A stretch of 64,000 nt of DNA from Calothrix sp. 336/3 (GTDB lineage Bacteria > Cyanobacteriota > Cyanobacteriia > Cyanobacteriales > Nostocaceae): positions 1,218,700 to 1,282,699 of the forward strand of contig NZ_CP011382.1 in assembly GCF_000734895.2 (NCBI RefSeq). Direction: 5' to 3'. Position 1 is the first letter of the stretch. Every line of letters begins with the position of its first letter. Shown piece by piece: positions 47,487-57,113 of the stretch. The notes below the pieces were generated by a model. The model searched no databases, was not told the origin of the DNA, and worked only from the letters and a program-made list of their open reading frames with translations. The translations under genes were made by a program, and so were the position numbers.

Positions 47487-48215
47487 TTACCCATGGGAAC
47501 TAGTCTCAGAATCCGTCGGATTGGTGGGAGGAATCGGAGTAGTTTCAACTACATCTGGTGCAGTCTCTGCGACTGGTTGAGCTTCCGGAACATCTGTGAC
47601 ATCCTCAGTCTCGCCCATTAGCGCTGTATTTGGTGATTGTAGTACTGTCTTACTACTAGAAACAAAGACTTGCATGTCTGGTGTGGTGGTGACAACTTCT
47701 GGGTTTTCTGGAGATTGAGTTATCATCTCCTCCATTTCCATGGGTTCCGTTGCTTCCGTCACCGCATCAATAATTGCCGCCACATTGGCGCTGTTATCTT
47801 CAGCAGGTGCTTTGGGTTCCACAGGAGGTTTTGTCCCTGCAAATAGCCCAGTAATGCTACTTTGGAACTTAGCTAGTCGAGTTTGAGGTGAGAGCTTAGT
47901 GATTTGTTCTTGGGTATTACCCGCAGCTACCATCTCTCCGGGTATGGGTGTTTGTTGTGCTTTCGGTATTACCTGTCTTCGCAATACCAGAGTTTGTCCA
48001 CCTAACCAACCCAACAGAGCGACACTTGCCACATGACCCAGTAATAATCCACCTGTGATGCGTTGGGCAAACACCCATAGAACTAAGGCATAAAAAAATC
48101 CCACTCCACTCCAAATAAAATCATTCTTACGGTGGATTTCAGGGAAGAAAAAAGCTGCCATGTAAATAGCTATGCTCCCAAGACCAACTGCTAAGGCGAG
48201 AAAGTGTGCCAGCAT
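47487..48215 (-). CDS. Ycf66-family membrane protein
   Basis: 242 residues from the ATG at 48215, preceded by TAGGAG; an in-frame extension to 48323 would add an unlikely polar tail in front of the first membrane helix. The N-terminal 90 residues match Ycf66: MLAHFLALAVGLGSIAIYMA, then FFPEIHRKNDFIWSGVGFFY and a helix with LGHVASVALLGWLGGQTLVLRR. The rest is an acidic, Pro/Thr-rich, probably disordered tail. Ycf66 is found in cyanobacteria and some plastids; its role is unknown. Confidence 0.85.
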   Translation of the reverse strand: MLAHFLALAVGLGSIAIYMAAFFFPEIHRKNDFIWSGVGFFYALVLWVFAQRITGGLLLGHVASVALLGWLGGQTLVLRRQVIPKAQQTPIPGEMVAAGNTQEQITKLSPQTRLAKFQSSITGLFAGTKPPVEPKAPAEDNSANVAAIIDAVTEATEPMEMEEMITQSPENPEVVTTTPDMQVFVSSSKTVLQSPNTALMGETEDVTDVPEAQPVAETAPDVVETTPIPPTNPTDSETSSHG

Positions 48216-48701
48216 TTTTTGGATACTCCTAACAGTGTCACTGATAAAGTCTGATACCAATTGAGGATGGGGAAGGGTAGACGGAAATCCTAATATTACA
48301 AAGTCCGTTGCTGCAATCTCCAACCATATTACTTATCCCAATTTGGTATAAGTTGAAAAAAAAGTTAAAACTTCAGCTAGGCTCAGTTTCGACTACAGTT
48401 TTAAGATTAGAGATTAGAGTTAGAAATTTAAACGTAAATTTGGGTTCTTGCAGTATTGCTGATTTCCTAATCTGCCATCTTTCCTCCCTAGTTTTAGTCC
48501 CTAATTCCCTATCTAGATATTTCAATTCTGCAAATTTTGCAAGGGAAATGTGAATTTAGATACAAATTAAAATTTATTATCTGTGTAAATCGTGTATTTC
48601 TACTCTGTTCAGGAACTTTTAATGTCTTCTTTAGGAGAGAACTGAAAATCTCGGACTACCCTAGGAAAAAGAAGAAACTGCAAGAGTTAGCCAAAAACCT
48701 T
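48216..48701. other. 486-bp divergent spacer upstream of gnd
   Basis: The region lies between ycf66 and gnd. It has no recognisable gene; an in-frame extension of gnd back to 48537 has unlike composition and is left out. The gnd promoter and leader should be here. Confidence 0.5.
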
Positions 48702-50132
48702 ATGACATTACAAAGCTTTGGTGTGATTGGATTAGCCGTTATGGGAGAAAATATCGCTCTCAACGTTGAGCGTAATGGCTTCCCAATCGCAGTTTATAAC
48801 CGTTCCCGTGAAAAGACAGACGCTTTCATGGCGAACCGCGCTCCAGGCAGAAACGTAAAAGCTGCCTTTACCCTGGAGGAGTTCGTTGCTGCTCTGGAAC
48901 GTCCTCGGAAAATCCTCGTAATGGTACAAGCTGGGAAACCAGTTGATGCGGTGATTCAACAGCTCAAACCCTTACTGGAAGAGGGCGATATTATTATTGA
49001 TGGCGGTAACTCTTGGTTTGAAGACACCGAACGCCGTACCCAAGAATTAGAACCCACGGGTTTGCGTTACCTGGGTATGGGTGTGAGTGGTGGTGAAGAA
49101 GGGGCGCTGAATGGTCCCTCCTTGATGCCTGGTGGTACAGAAAGTTCCTATCAGTACCTCTCACCCATTTTGAATAAAATCGCCGCTCAGGTCGATGACG
49201 GTCCCTGTGTGACTTACATTGGTCCCGGTGGTTCTGGTCACTATGTGAAAATGGTGCATAACGGTATTGAGTATGGTGATATGCAGCTAATTGCTGAAGC
49301 ATACGATTTACTGAAAAATGCTGCCGGTTTGGATCACAATCAATTGCATGAAGTTTTCACCGAGTGGAATACCACCGATGAATTAAATTCGTTTTTGATT
49401 GAGATTACATCCAATATTTTCCCCTACATCGACCCAGACACTAATTTACCCTTGGTGGAATTGATTGTGGATGCCGCAGGTCAAAAGGGTACTGGACGCT
49501 GGACTGTACAGACTGCTTTAGAATTGGGTGTGGCTGTACCCACGATTATCGCGGCAGTGAATTCCCGGATTATCTCTTCCTATAAGCAAGAGCGGGTAGC
49601 TGCTTCTAAGGTGCTGACTGGTCCTAGCGGCAAGTACGATGGTGATACTAAGGAATTTATCAACAAAGTACGGGATGCTCTATATTGCTCGAAGATTTGT
49701 TCCTATGCTCAAGGTATGGCACTGTTATCTACAGCTTCCAAAACCTATAACTGGAATTTAACTCTTGGTGAATTGGCACGGATTTGGAAAGGTGGTTGTA
49801 TTATTCGTGCTGGTTTCTTGAATAAAATTAAGAATGCCTTTGGTGAAAATCCCACTTTACCTAACTTGCTGTTAGCTCCTGAATTTAAGCAAACAATTCT
49901 TGATAGACAGAATGCATGGCGGGAAGTATTAATTACTGCTGCCAAATTGGGTATTCCTGTACCTGCTTTTAGCGCTTCCTTAGATTACTTTGATAGCTAT
50001 CGTCGCGATCGCCTACCTCAAAACCTCACCCAAGCACAACGCGACTACTTTGGCGCTCATACCTACGCACGTATCGACAAACCCGGTGTCTTCCACACTG
50101 AATGGGTTCCCGTAGAAGAAGCGAAAAAGTAA
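48702..50132 (+). CDS. gnd: 6-phosphogluconate dehydrogenase (decarboxylating)
   Basis: 476 residues from the ATG at 48702 (MTLQSFGVIGLAVMGEN); the open frame runs 55 codons further upstream without family features. The enzyme oxidises 6-phosphogluconate to ribulose-5-phosphate and CO2, yielding NADPH in the oxidative pentose phosphate pathway, the main source of reductant at night and in heterocysts. Motifs: Rossmann GLAVMGENIALN with YNRSREKT, GMGVSGGEEGA, KMVHNGIEYGDMQLIAEAY with the catalytic Lys, and LPQNLTQAQRDYFGAHTY at the end. Length fits the usual 470-480. A strong terminator follows. zwf and opcA are not nearby. Confidence 0.96.
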   Translation: MTLQSFGVIGLAVMGENIALNVERNGFPIAVYNRSREKTDAFMANRAPGRNVKAAFTLEEFVAALERPRKILVMVQAGKPVDAVIQQLKPLLEEGDIIIDGGNSWFEDTERRTQELEPTGLRYLGMGVSGGEEGALNGPSLMPGGTESSYQYLSPILNKIAAQVDDGPCVTYIGPGGSGHYVKMVHNGIEYGDMQLIAEAYDLLKNAAGLDHNQLHEVFTEWNTTDELNSFLIEITSNIFPYIDPDTNLPLVELIVDAAGQKGTGRWTVQTALELGVAVPTIIAAVNSRIISSYKQERVAASKVLTGPSGKYDGDTKEFINKVRDALYCSKICSYAQGMALLSTASKTYNWNLTLGELARIWKGGCIIRAGFLNKIKNAFGENPTLPNLLLAPEFKQTILDRQNAWREVLITAAKLGIPVPAFSASLDYFDSYRRDRLPQNLTQAQRDYFGAHTYARIDKPGVFHTEWVPVEEAKK

Positions 50133-50176
50133 TGGGTAATGGGTAATGGGAGTTTTCCTGTTCCCCAAATATCAGT

Positions 50177-50219
50177 AAAAATACTCGGCTTCTGAAAAGA
50201 GGTCGGGTATTTTTGTTTT
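50177..50219 (+). terminator. gnd terminator
   Basis: A 16-bp hairpin with a GAAA loop: AAAATAC pairs with GTATTTT, and TCGGCTTCT pairs with AGAGGTCGG (some G-T pairs). The T-run TTTTTGTTTTA follows. It lies 45 bp after the gnd stop and is a good rho-independent terminator. Confidence 0.85.
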
Positions 50220-50302
50220 AGCCCTGATAGGGACTATTTGAATTTGCAAGCTGAATTCAACAATTGGCGATCGCCCAGAAGATAAATAGCTGCCCTCATA
50301 CC

Positions 50303-50328
50303 AATTCGTAATTCGTAATTCGTAATTA
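50303..50328. repeat. AATTCGT heptamer tandem repeat
   Basis: Three copies of AATTCGT plus a partial copy. The same CCAATTCGTAATTCGTAAT sequence occurs near 26000-26019. These are STRR-type heptamers. Confidence 0.6.
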
Positions 50329-50614
50329 AGAAAGTCTTATCTAGTCAGACTTTCAGGGTTTGTATCTGTTTCACTATTTTCGTGAAATGGTATCACCCCT
50401 CATTTGTCACTTTCGGGAGAGAATAGTCTGAAATGCTTACAGCATAAGGCTTTTATTAAAAAAACATAATTTCAGCCATTGTGTTAGAAAATAAACGCTC
50501 AAATGCATGTTCTATCTAGAGTTGAAAATTTGACTTTGATTTTTCTTTTCCCAGAGTGACAAAAAAGGGATCACATAATTAAGCAATCTAGATACAGCAA
50601 GACTTTCGGTAATC

Positions 50615-51415
50615 TCAACTGCCAGTAGAACAATAGTACCGTTCCCCAAGTTGCCAAAAGGCGATCGCAACTATCAAAAATACTATTCCTAGCATTGGTG
50701 AAAAGTAGCAAAACCATCGAGGAATTGCCAATTCTTTTTCCTTACCTAATATCGCCAGGAGGGGAAAATAGTTGACGCAAGCAAGAGGTACAATATAAGT
50801 AAAAAAGCGTTGCAACCATTTACTATAAATTGCTAAGGGATACTGTGCTGTTTCCACTCCTCCATAGGTGAGAATATTCATAATTTCTAGGGAGTCAATA
50901 GTCCAAAAAGTTAGAGTTGCAGCAATTACTACAATACCTAAAAAAAGAGCAATTCCTCCAATTAAAGAGGTAGATAAAAGCCATATATTTGGTAGATTTA
51001 AGGTTATTTGCAGACTTGAAATTGACCAGATTAAAATTACGAATCCCTGAGAAAACCTACCGATACGTTTTAAAGTGAATTCTGCACCCAAAAGTTGTAA
51101 AATTGTCGAACGGGGACGTAACAATAAACGGTCAAAGTCTCCATTTTTAATAATTTGCCAAAACGTATCAAATCCTCTTCCCAAAGCATCTGCACAGGCA
51201 AAACTAGTATTGACCATGCCATAAAATAAGGCGATTTCTACCAATTGCCAATTCCCAATCATATTAAACCGATTAAATAGTGTCCAAATACCAAAAAACT
51301 CGAATGCAGTTGTCATAAATTGACCAAAAGTTTGCAAAACAAATGAAGATTTATACTGCATTTGTGCTTTTAAAGAGATATTAATATAGCGAAAATAGAG
51401 TTGAAAATCATTCAT
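50615..51415 (-). CDS. ABC-2 type exporter permease
   Basis: 266 residues with about six membrane helices, e.g. 51-70, 105-130, 145-172 and 235-258. The pattern fits the ABC2 membrane family often called DUF-type ABC transporter permease (MNDFQLYFRYINISLKAQMQ, then FDTFWQIIKNGDFDRLLLRP, a coupling-helix-like block). It is the second permease of the leftward cluster; its start overlaps the stop of the PNPOx-like gene by 4 bp (51412-51415). With the ATPase at 52905 it would form an exporter. The cargo is unknown; drug, lipid or peptide export are all possible. Confidence 0.8.
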   Translation of the reverse strand: MNDFQLYFRYINISLKAQMQYKSSFVLQTFGQFMTTAFEFFGIWTLFNRFNMIGNWQLVEIALFYGMVNTSFACADALGRGFDTFWQIIKNGDFDRLLLRPRSTILQLLGAEFTLKRIGRFSQGFVILIWSISSLQITLNLPNIWLLSTSLIGGIALFLGIVVIAATLTFWTIDSLEIMNILTYGGVETAQYPLAIYSKWLQRFFTYIVPLACVNYFPLLAILGKEKELAIPRWFCYFSPMLGIVFLIVAIAFWQLGERYYCSTGS

Positions 51416-51969
51416 ATATCTGTTGATTGCATTGCCAATTTTAAATCAGATAAACTCACAGATACCTTTGTATCAACTAACTGATTACCGACAGCTAATC
51501 TTTCCCCCGTTACCCAAGCGAGTAAAGGCTGAAATTTATACATTCTCCTCAAAGAATCACCCAAATAATCAATCGCTTTACGTTCAACAAGTCTTCTCGA
51601 TCTTGCTGCGAAAAGTGGTAATACAGCTTCCACATCCTGAGCTACTAATTCTTGTACAACCCCAGAAAAATATAATCCTTCGGGGACACCTTGAGGATTG
51701 CTTGAATCAAAAATAGTCACTGCGACTCGTCCAGAATTGGAGTAAATATTTTGTGAGTGTTGAGATGTAATTGCAGAACTCCAATACAGATTTATTTGAT
51801 TATTAAAAGCAAAAGATAGGGGAGAAATCCAAGGAATGCCATCAATTGAACTGGTAGCTATACTACAGTAAATATTTGTTGTGAGAATCCGTTGTGCTTG
51901 TTGGATTATTTCTGATTTTTGTGAGTCAACTGTATTAACCCAACCGTTGCTGATACTTGCTACTTCCAT
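51412..51969 (-). CDS. PNPOx-like FMN-binding split-barrel protein
   Basis: 185 residues from the ATG at 51969 (a TTG at 51981 is possible). The split-barrel flavin fold is suggested by ILTTNIYCSIATSSIDGIPWISPLSFAFN, split here by length, then NLYWSSAITSQHSQNIYSN and RVAVTIFDSSNPQG. Members bind FMN, F420 or haem and reduce or sequester small molecules. It lies inside the ABC cluster, overlapping one permease gene by 4 bp, so it is probably cotranscribed and may act on the exported compound. That role is inference. Confidence 0.75.
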   Translation of the reverse strand: MEVASISNGWVNTVDSQKSEIIQQAQRILTTNIYCSIATSSIDGIPWISPLSFAFNNQINLYWSSAITSQHSQNIYSNSGRVAVTIFDSSNPQGVPEGLYFSGVVQELVAQDVEAVLPLFAARSRRLVERKAIDYLGDSLRRMYKFQPLLAWVTGERLAVGNQLVDTKVSVSLSDLKLAMQSTDI

Positions 51970-52085
51970 TAATTTTATCAACGTCCTCTTAAATGAATGC
52001 TCAACTTTTGAACAGCATAGGTTACGCTGTGCTAATCCATCCTACATTCTATTCGACTCTCCCAATTATAAATTACGAATTAGTT

Positions 52086-52904
52086 TCATCCTCCCTGAAT
52101 TACTAATTTTCTCACTCCACGACTCACCAAAAAACGTCCCAGATAAATAATTACTACAATCCAAAAAAATTGATGTATTAAAACCCCAAATAAAGCATCT
52201 GCTGGTAAATTTCCGGTAAATAAACGAAAAGGTCGGTCAAGAAGTCCAGAAAATGGTAAAGCATTGAGTAATGGTTGCAGGCGATCGGGGAAAAATGGTA
52301 ATGGTACAATCATCCCAGAAAAAATTATAATTACGTGAGGCAAAATATTATTTATCCCTTCACCTGAAAGCGTCCACATCATTGAAACTGTTAGCAACAT
52401 GGTGATGGTAGCAGAAAGAATAATTGCCCCTATAAATGATAATAAAAAAGCGATTCCAGCCATTTTTGAAGGAGGAAAATGTAGTCCCCATTCGGGTAAT
52501 CCTAACCAAGGTATAATCAAAAATGCCACAAATAAAAGAGGAATTGCTCGCAGAAATAAGGGGGTTATTCGCATTGCTAAAGAGCGTACAAACCAAAAAT
52601 TATATAGGTCTATTGGTCGGAGCAAGTCATATCCTACAGCACCAGAACGAATTGTGGCTTGAGTTTCTCTGTCACCACCCCAAGGAACGATCGCCACTAA
52701 AAATCCTTGTCCTAACCACACATAACCAACTGCTTCGGTAAATGTCATCGGTTGCGAAGAGGTGCTACTTGCATAAAATGCTTGCAAAACCATGATTTTG
52801 ATGAAACCCCAAAACATTTGAGTGGCTACCCCAGCCAAAGCTGCTATTCTGTATTGTAAAAGTAGGGCAAATCTAGCTACAAATAGGGAATAATATGCTT
52901 GCAT
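52086..52904 (-). CDS. ABC-2 type exporter permease
   Basis: 272 residues, about six helices. ETQATIRSGAVGYDLLRPID is the counterpart of the coupling block in the other permease of this cluster, so the two are paralogues and could form a heterodimer. The start abuts the stop of the ATPase gene with no gap (52904/52905), so translation is probably coupled. The fold is that of the ABC2 family linked to drug or lipid export. Confidence 0.82.
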   Translation of the reverse strand: MQAYYSLFVARFALLLQYRIAALAGVATQMFWGFIKIMVLQAFYASSTSSQPMTFTEAVGYVWLGQGFLVAIVPWGGDRETQATIRSGAVGYDLLRPIDLYNFWFVRSLAMRITPLFLRAIPLLFVAFLIIPWLGLPEWGLHFPPSKMAGIAFLLSFIGAIILSATITMLLTVSMMWTLSGEGINNILPHVIIIFSGMIVPLPFFPDRLQPLLNALPFSGLLDRPFRLFTGNLPADALFGVLIHQFFWIVVIIYLGRFLVSRGVRKLVIQGG

Positions 52905-53930
52905 TTAGATATCTCCTAACTTAGCTGCTGATTTTGCATACAACTCAGCAATTATCTCTTCAATTGGCGGATTTTCTACAAATAAATCTTCGATTTCCTG
53001 TTGGGATGTGACTTGATTAATTAGGGATGCGGCAGATATTTTTGTTGGGTCAAATGCAAGGGTAATAGTTCGACCTGTTTGGGAAACTATATTAATTTCT
53101 GGTGAGTCGAATTTAAATATCTGACTCAAATTGCGATCAAAATTATTGTCTATTTTTAAATCTATTTTGAGATAGCGACGAGAAGAAACTTGCGATCGCA
53201 ATTGTGTCAGGGAACCATCACAAAGTATCTCACCTCCACCAATAATAATTATCCTTTCACACAAGGCTTCAATATCATCCATATCATGGGTAGTCAGGAT
53301 AGTGGTGACGTTATGGGTTTTATTCACGGTTTTGATCAGTTTTCGCACTGCAAGTTTGGATACCGCATCTAATCCAATTGTGGGTTCGTCCAAAAATAGA
53401 ATTTCTGGTTGATGTAACATTGCTGCTGCAAAATCACACCGCATCCTTTGACCTAAACTTAATTGTCTAACGGGAGTGGATAGAAAACTCGCTAAATCAA
53501 GGATTTCTATCATCTCATCGCGCATGTTTTTATACTGGGCATTGGGAACCCTGTATATATCCCGCAACAAATCAAAGGATTCTATTACTGGTAAATCCCA
53601 CCATAATTGGGTGCGTTGACCAAACACTACTCCAATATGTCTGACATGCTCGACGCGATTTTCCCAGGGGATACGGTTATTAATTACACATTTACCACTA
53701 GAAGGGACGAGAATACCGCTTAAAATTTTGATGGTAGTGGATTTCCCCGCTCCATTCGGTCCAATATAACCAACGAGTTCCCCCTGTTGAATCAAGAAGG
53801 AAATTCCTTTGAGTGCGTGAACTTCTTTGGCTTTGCGTTGGACAAGTCCCTTTATGGAACCTAGCAATCCGGAGTTTCTTTCTGATACCAAAAAGGTTTT
53901 TTTCAGGTTTTCAACCAGAATATGAGACAT
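52905..53930 (-). CDS. ABC transporter ATP-binding protein (exporter type)
   Basis: 341 residues. Motifs: Walker A GYIGPNGAGKSTTIKIL, Q-loop HIGVVFGQR, signature LSLGQRMRCDFA, Walker B EILFLDEPTIGLD and switch His in TILTTHDMDD. The C-terminal 80 residues form the extra domain seen in DrrA-like and ABC-2 exporter ATPases (ISAASLINQVTSQQEIEDLF). It powers the two permeases downstream. Its start lies 3 bp after the stop of the NACHT gene. Confidence 0.9.
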   Translation of the reverse strand: MSHILVENLKKTFLVSERNSGLLGSIKGLVQRKAKEVHALKGISFLIQQGELVGYIGPNGAGKSTTIKILSGILVPSSGKCVINNRIPWENRVEHVRHIGVVFGQRTQLWWDLPVIESFDLLRDIYRVPNAQYKNMRDEMIEILDLASFLSTPVRQLSLGQRMRCDFAAAMLHQPEILFLDEPTIGLDAVSKLAVRKLIKTVNKTHNVTTILTTHDMDDIEALCERIIIIGGGEILCDGSLTQLRSQVSSRRYLKIDLKIDNNFDRNLSQIFKFDSPEINIVSQTGRTITLAFDPTKISAASLINQVTSQQEIEDLFVENPPIEEIIAELYAKSAAKLGDI

Positions 53931-53933
53931 ATA

Positions 53934-55910
53934 CTAAACCCGCATATCTGCAAAATGTTCGAGTAATAAACGGTGAATAAAACGATAGCGTCCCCCGATT
54001 TGTTGGATAAATCGACGCTCTGCTGCACGACTGAGGAATTTGGCATAATTCCAGGGAATGTAGCGGTTATACCAAAGTACCAAGCGGAGGGAAAAGTGTT
54101 GTAAGCAAACATCTCCACCACCATTGAGAAATGCATTAATAAACACCAATCCTTGGGATAAATTTATAATTCTATTTACTTCTTCGGCTGTAATTATTTT
54201 TAGTAGTAATAGCTTTAATCCAGGTTGAATAAGTGTAAGAATTAAGCCAGATACAATTGTGAGAAAAAGCATATTTTTCGCGGAATTACGAATACCTTGA
54301 TTGGGAATTAATTTATTCGGAATTTTACCTGTCTGTCCTAAAATCACACCTGTAATCAGCCCTCCTATCAGTCCTACAGTCATTCCTAAAGCCATCCCTC
54401 CAATTAAACCTAACCCTAAAATCAGCCCTAAAATAGGACTTGCAATCAATCCTGTAATCAGACCATAAATCAGACCGTAAATCAGTATTTTTCGTGATTT
54501 AGGTGTCAGCGAAAACTGAATTTCTTCAATTGGTTCAATACGACCTTGCCCTGTAATCAGACCGAACACCAGCCCTACAATCAGCCCTATAATTAGTGCT
54601 CCAATCAACTTGAAAATCAGCCCTATAATTAGCCCTATAATCAGCCCGTAAATCAATCTTTGCCGATAATTTTTTAACCAAATAGGCTGCATATTCTCAA
54701 TTAAAAACTCAGTTTTTGTCCCCCGTAATCGCTGCGCTAAAAATTTCAAAAACTGCATAATCTGCGGACGCGAAAATTCCCCCTTACCCACAGGTAATAA
54801 TTCAAATCGACGCTCAATATAAGCATCAAATAATTCTTCTTTCGTTTGGATTGCCCGTCCTTGATAGGCAACCAACATTATCGACAATAACAAAGGAGTT
54901 CTAGCTAGTTCCAAAAACTCGTGATTACTTTGAATACTCTGCCACAAATCACCGCGATTTAATTGGTTTAAATAATCTCGAATTTGCCCATCGGATAATT
55001 CCTGCAAACATATCGCACCATGCAACTGGGAAAGCTGTTCCTCTCCTTGGTGATATTCCTCTTCGCGACAGCAAACAACTAAATCCCTTGTGGCATCTTG
55101 TGCTAAATACTGATTAATTGCCTGAATACATTTGCGCTGTTTTACTGAACCCAACTCATCCAACCCATCCAACAACGGCAAAATTTCCCCCTGCTCCAAC
55201 CAAATCCGACTTATCCCCGGAGCGAGGTTATATTCCTGCTTGAGTTGCCCAATCATCCAATCTAAAATATTTACACTATCATCGCGCCAAGCTGAAAGCT
55301 CGAAAATTATCGGCATCGGTTCGCTGGGGTTTTGTTTAGCTTTATCTAATAATTCCTCAGCCAAATTCAACAAAGTTGTAGTTTTGCCACCTCCCGGTTT
55401 TCCTAATATTAATAACCGTCCACTAATATCGCTCCTCCGCAACACATCCACCACGCGAGCAAGTGCTTGGGGTTGACTGGTGGTATTGTTGGCAGTGATT
55501 GTATATAGGGTTTGTAAGGGATTTCTACCAACTTGTTGGGGTTGTTCTTCGTGCAGCAAATCCAGCATCAACAAATTGTGCAACGAATCCCGCAATCGCT
55601 GTTTAACCTTGGTTTCCTCCGCATCCAACAACCGAGGACGAATGGTGGGGTCAATATTTGCGGGTGCATCTTCCGGTTCTTGTATCAATTGCTGCCATGT
55701 CACCCAGATAGTCAATAAAGCAAAGATTAATAAACCCGCGATCGCAATTCCGTTACCATCTTTTGATAAGATTGCGGCTAATTCCTGGGTATTTTTTGCC
55801 TGAAGTATATCTTTTAGCGCTGGCAGTTGATTGATAATGTAACCAATAACGATGGTGGCGATCGCTGCACAGATACCTAGAAATACTTTGTTTTTAAGCA
55901 ACTTTTTCAT
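53934..55910 (-). CDS. NACHT-domain NTPase with membrane-rich C-terminus
   Basis: 658 residues. Two N-terminal helices (about 7-27 and 52-70), then a NACHT/STAND NTPase: Walker A LLILGKPGGGKTTTLLNLAE (about 168-187), the Walker B-like ILPLLDGLDELGSV and a sensor block DLVVCCREEEY. The region 420-570 consists of Gly/Ile/Leu membrane segments (GLIIGLIIGLIFKLIGALII and similar). A final helical part follows (RRFIQQIGGRYRFIHRLLLEHFA). NACHT NTPases often act as defence or signalling switches with a C-terminal effector or sensor; here the membrane part could be either. It heads a five-gene leftward cluster with an ABC exporter, which is unusual. Confidence 0.82.
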   Translation of the reverse strand: MKKLLKNKVFLGICAAIATIVIGYIINQLPALKDILQAKNTQELAAILSKDGNGIAIAGLLIFALLTIWVTWQQLIQEPEDAPANIDPTIRPRLLDAEETKVKQRLRDSLHNLLMLDLLHEEQPQQVGRNPLQTLYTITANNTTSQPQALARVVDVLRRSDISGRLLILGKPGGGKTTTLLNLAEELLDKAKQNPSEPMPIIFELSAWRDDSVNILDWMIGQLKQEYNLAPGISRIWLEQGEILPLLDGLDELGSVKQRKCIQAINQYLAQDATRDLVVCCREEEYHQGEEQLSQLHGAICLQELSDGQIRDYLNQLNRGDLWQSIQSNHEFLELARTPLLLSIMLVAYQGRAIQTKEELFDAYIERRFELLPVGKGEFSRPQIMQFLKFLAQRLRGTKTEFLIENMQPIWLKNYRQRLIYGLIIGLIIGLIFKLIGALIIGLIVGLVFGLITGQGRIEPIEEIQFSLTPKSRKILIYGLIYGLITGLIASPILGLILGLGLIGGMALGMTVGLIGGLITGVILGQTGKIPNKLIPNQGIRNSAKNMLFLTIVSGLILTLIQPGLKLLLLKIITAEEVNRIINLSQGLVFINAFLNGGGDVCLQHFSLRLVLWYNRYIPWNYAKFLSRAAERRFIQQIGGRYRFIHRLLLEHFADMRV

Positions 55911-56000
55911 GGTTCAGGCTCAAATGGCAGGATTGAGTAGGTTAAATTATTCCCATATTCATGGAATACTACCCTGCAATTTCCGTAATTTCCGCGAAAT

Positions 56001-56234
56001 TTAGATTTTTATCAAGTTATTTTTCAGAACAGAGTCAGGAATATAGACATTAATCGTTCTTTCTATCCCAATACCGCGATCGCGCTCTGTAAACTTACCC
56101 CAGGAACGATAGAGGAGACATTGAAGAATACCAGTGTTGATGTTTGGCAGGGAATGGTGTTCAAAATCATAAAGAGCGATCGCTGCCATACCATCAGAAC
56201 CAATTGGCTTCATAACTGTTTCGTAAAGTTCCAT
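56001..56234 (-). CDS. possible small gene, unrecognised
   Basis: 77 residues with two HIP1-related sites in frame, which hints at real coding sequence. No family is recognised. It may be a remnant of a longer gene. Downstream lie the NACHT gene and upstream the divergent globin gene. Confidence 0.3.
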   Translation of the reverse strand: MELYETVMKPIGSDGMAAIALYDFEHHSLPNINTGILQCLLYRSWGKFTERDRGIGIERTINVYIPDSVLKNNLIKI

Positions 56235-56444
56235 CTGCTGGAATTGATCGTGATAAATATCCCCAGAGAAATATCATGAGAGTTTTTATTGAGTACATCA
56301 AAGTGTTGCAAGTGTCAAATATTACACAATCATGGAATATCAAAACTGCCTCAATCCTCTGCGAAAAAAAATAATATTTACAACGATTTATTCCCTATTT
56401 CCCCAACAGTTATAATACTGACAATAAAAGGAGAATTTTAAAAA

Positions 56445-56942
56445 ATGGTTAGTCAAAAAACGATTGACATTGTCAAGGCAACCGCACCAATTATTAAAGC
56501 AAAAGGCGAAGAAATTACTAGACGGATGTATCAAATTACCTTTGAAGAGCGACCTGACTATAAACTTGGCTTTGAAACTACTTGGATGCAGCATTTAGAT
56601 GGTGGGGATCAAGCACACAAGCTAGCCGCATCTGTTTATGCCTATGCAACTCATATTGATCGCTTAGATCAGTTGGCTACAGCAGTACAAAGTATTGCCC
56701 ATCGCCATGTGCAGACTCGCATATTACCCGAACAATACCCCTTGATTGGCGAAAAGCTTTTACAGGCAATGAAAGATGTTCTGCAAGATGCCGCAACAGA
56801 TGAAGTTATTGCCGCATGGGCTGAAGCCTATGAAGCTTTAGCAAACATCTTTATTCAAACAGAAAAGGCGATTTATCAACAAGAAGATCGAGAACTCACT
56901 GAGCGATTAACAAAAGCTAACACACCTGAGACATCGGGTTGA
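56445..56942 (+). CDS. single-domain globin of the flavohaemoglobin type
   Basis: 165 residues. The haem-pocket residues of flavohaemoglobins are present: Tyr29 (B10), Phe43 (CD1), Gln56 (E7) and proximal His88 (F8) in SIAHRHVQTRILPEQYPLIG. Three extra residues lie between CD1 and E7 compared with E. coli Hmp. There is no FAD/NAD reductase domain, so it must take electrons from a partner or act in NO/O2 binding. The last 20 residues are polar and unassigned. The next gene, 170 bp on, is co-directional. Confidence 0.85.
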   Translation: MVSQKTIDIVKATAPIIKAKGEEITRRMYQITFEERPDYKLGFETTWMQHLDGGDQAHKLAASVYAYATHIDRLDQLATAVQSIAHRHVQTRILPEQYPLIGEKLLQAMKDVLQDAATDEVIAAWAEAYEALANIFIQTEKAIYQQEDRELTERLTKANTPETSG

Positions 56943-57113
56943 TTGCAACTTCGCTGGCAGTGCTAGTTAATACCCATAGTCAAACATCAGACTTCAGTGG
57001 CAACTTAGACCAACTCATGCGGAATATTAGAAGCAAAGTTACTAATTGACCATCCTTTGACTTATTTTAATCCTTCACTTTAAATACCAAAATCCTTTAG
57101 GAGTGGATAATCT

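Larger units (their letters stand above)
50133..50614. other. 482-bp convergent spacer after gnd
   Basis: It holds the gnd terminator (50177-50219), an AATTCGT tandem repeat (50303-50328), one HIP1 site and AT-rich sequence. No gene was found. Confidence 0.55.

Noticed and set aside
48537..48701. 55-codon N-terminal extension of gnd
   Set aside because: The segment before the ATG at 48702 has no family similarity and a different composition. The known N-terminus starts at MTLQSFGVIG.
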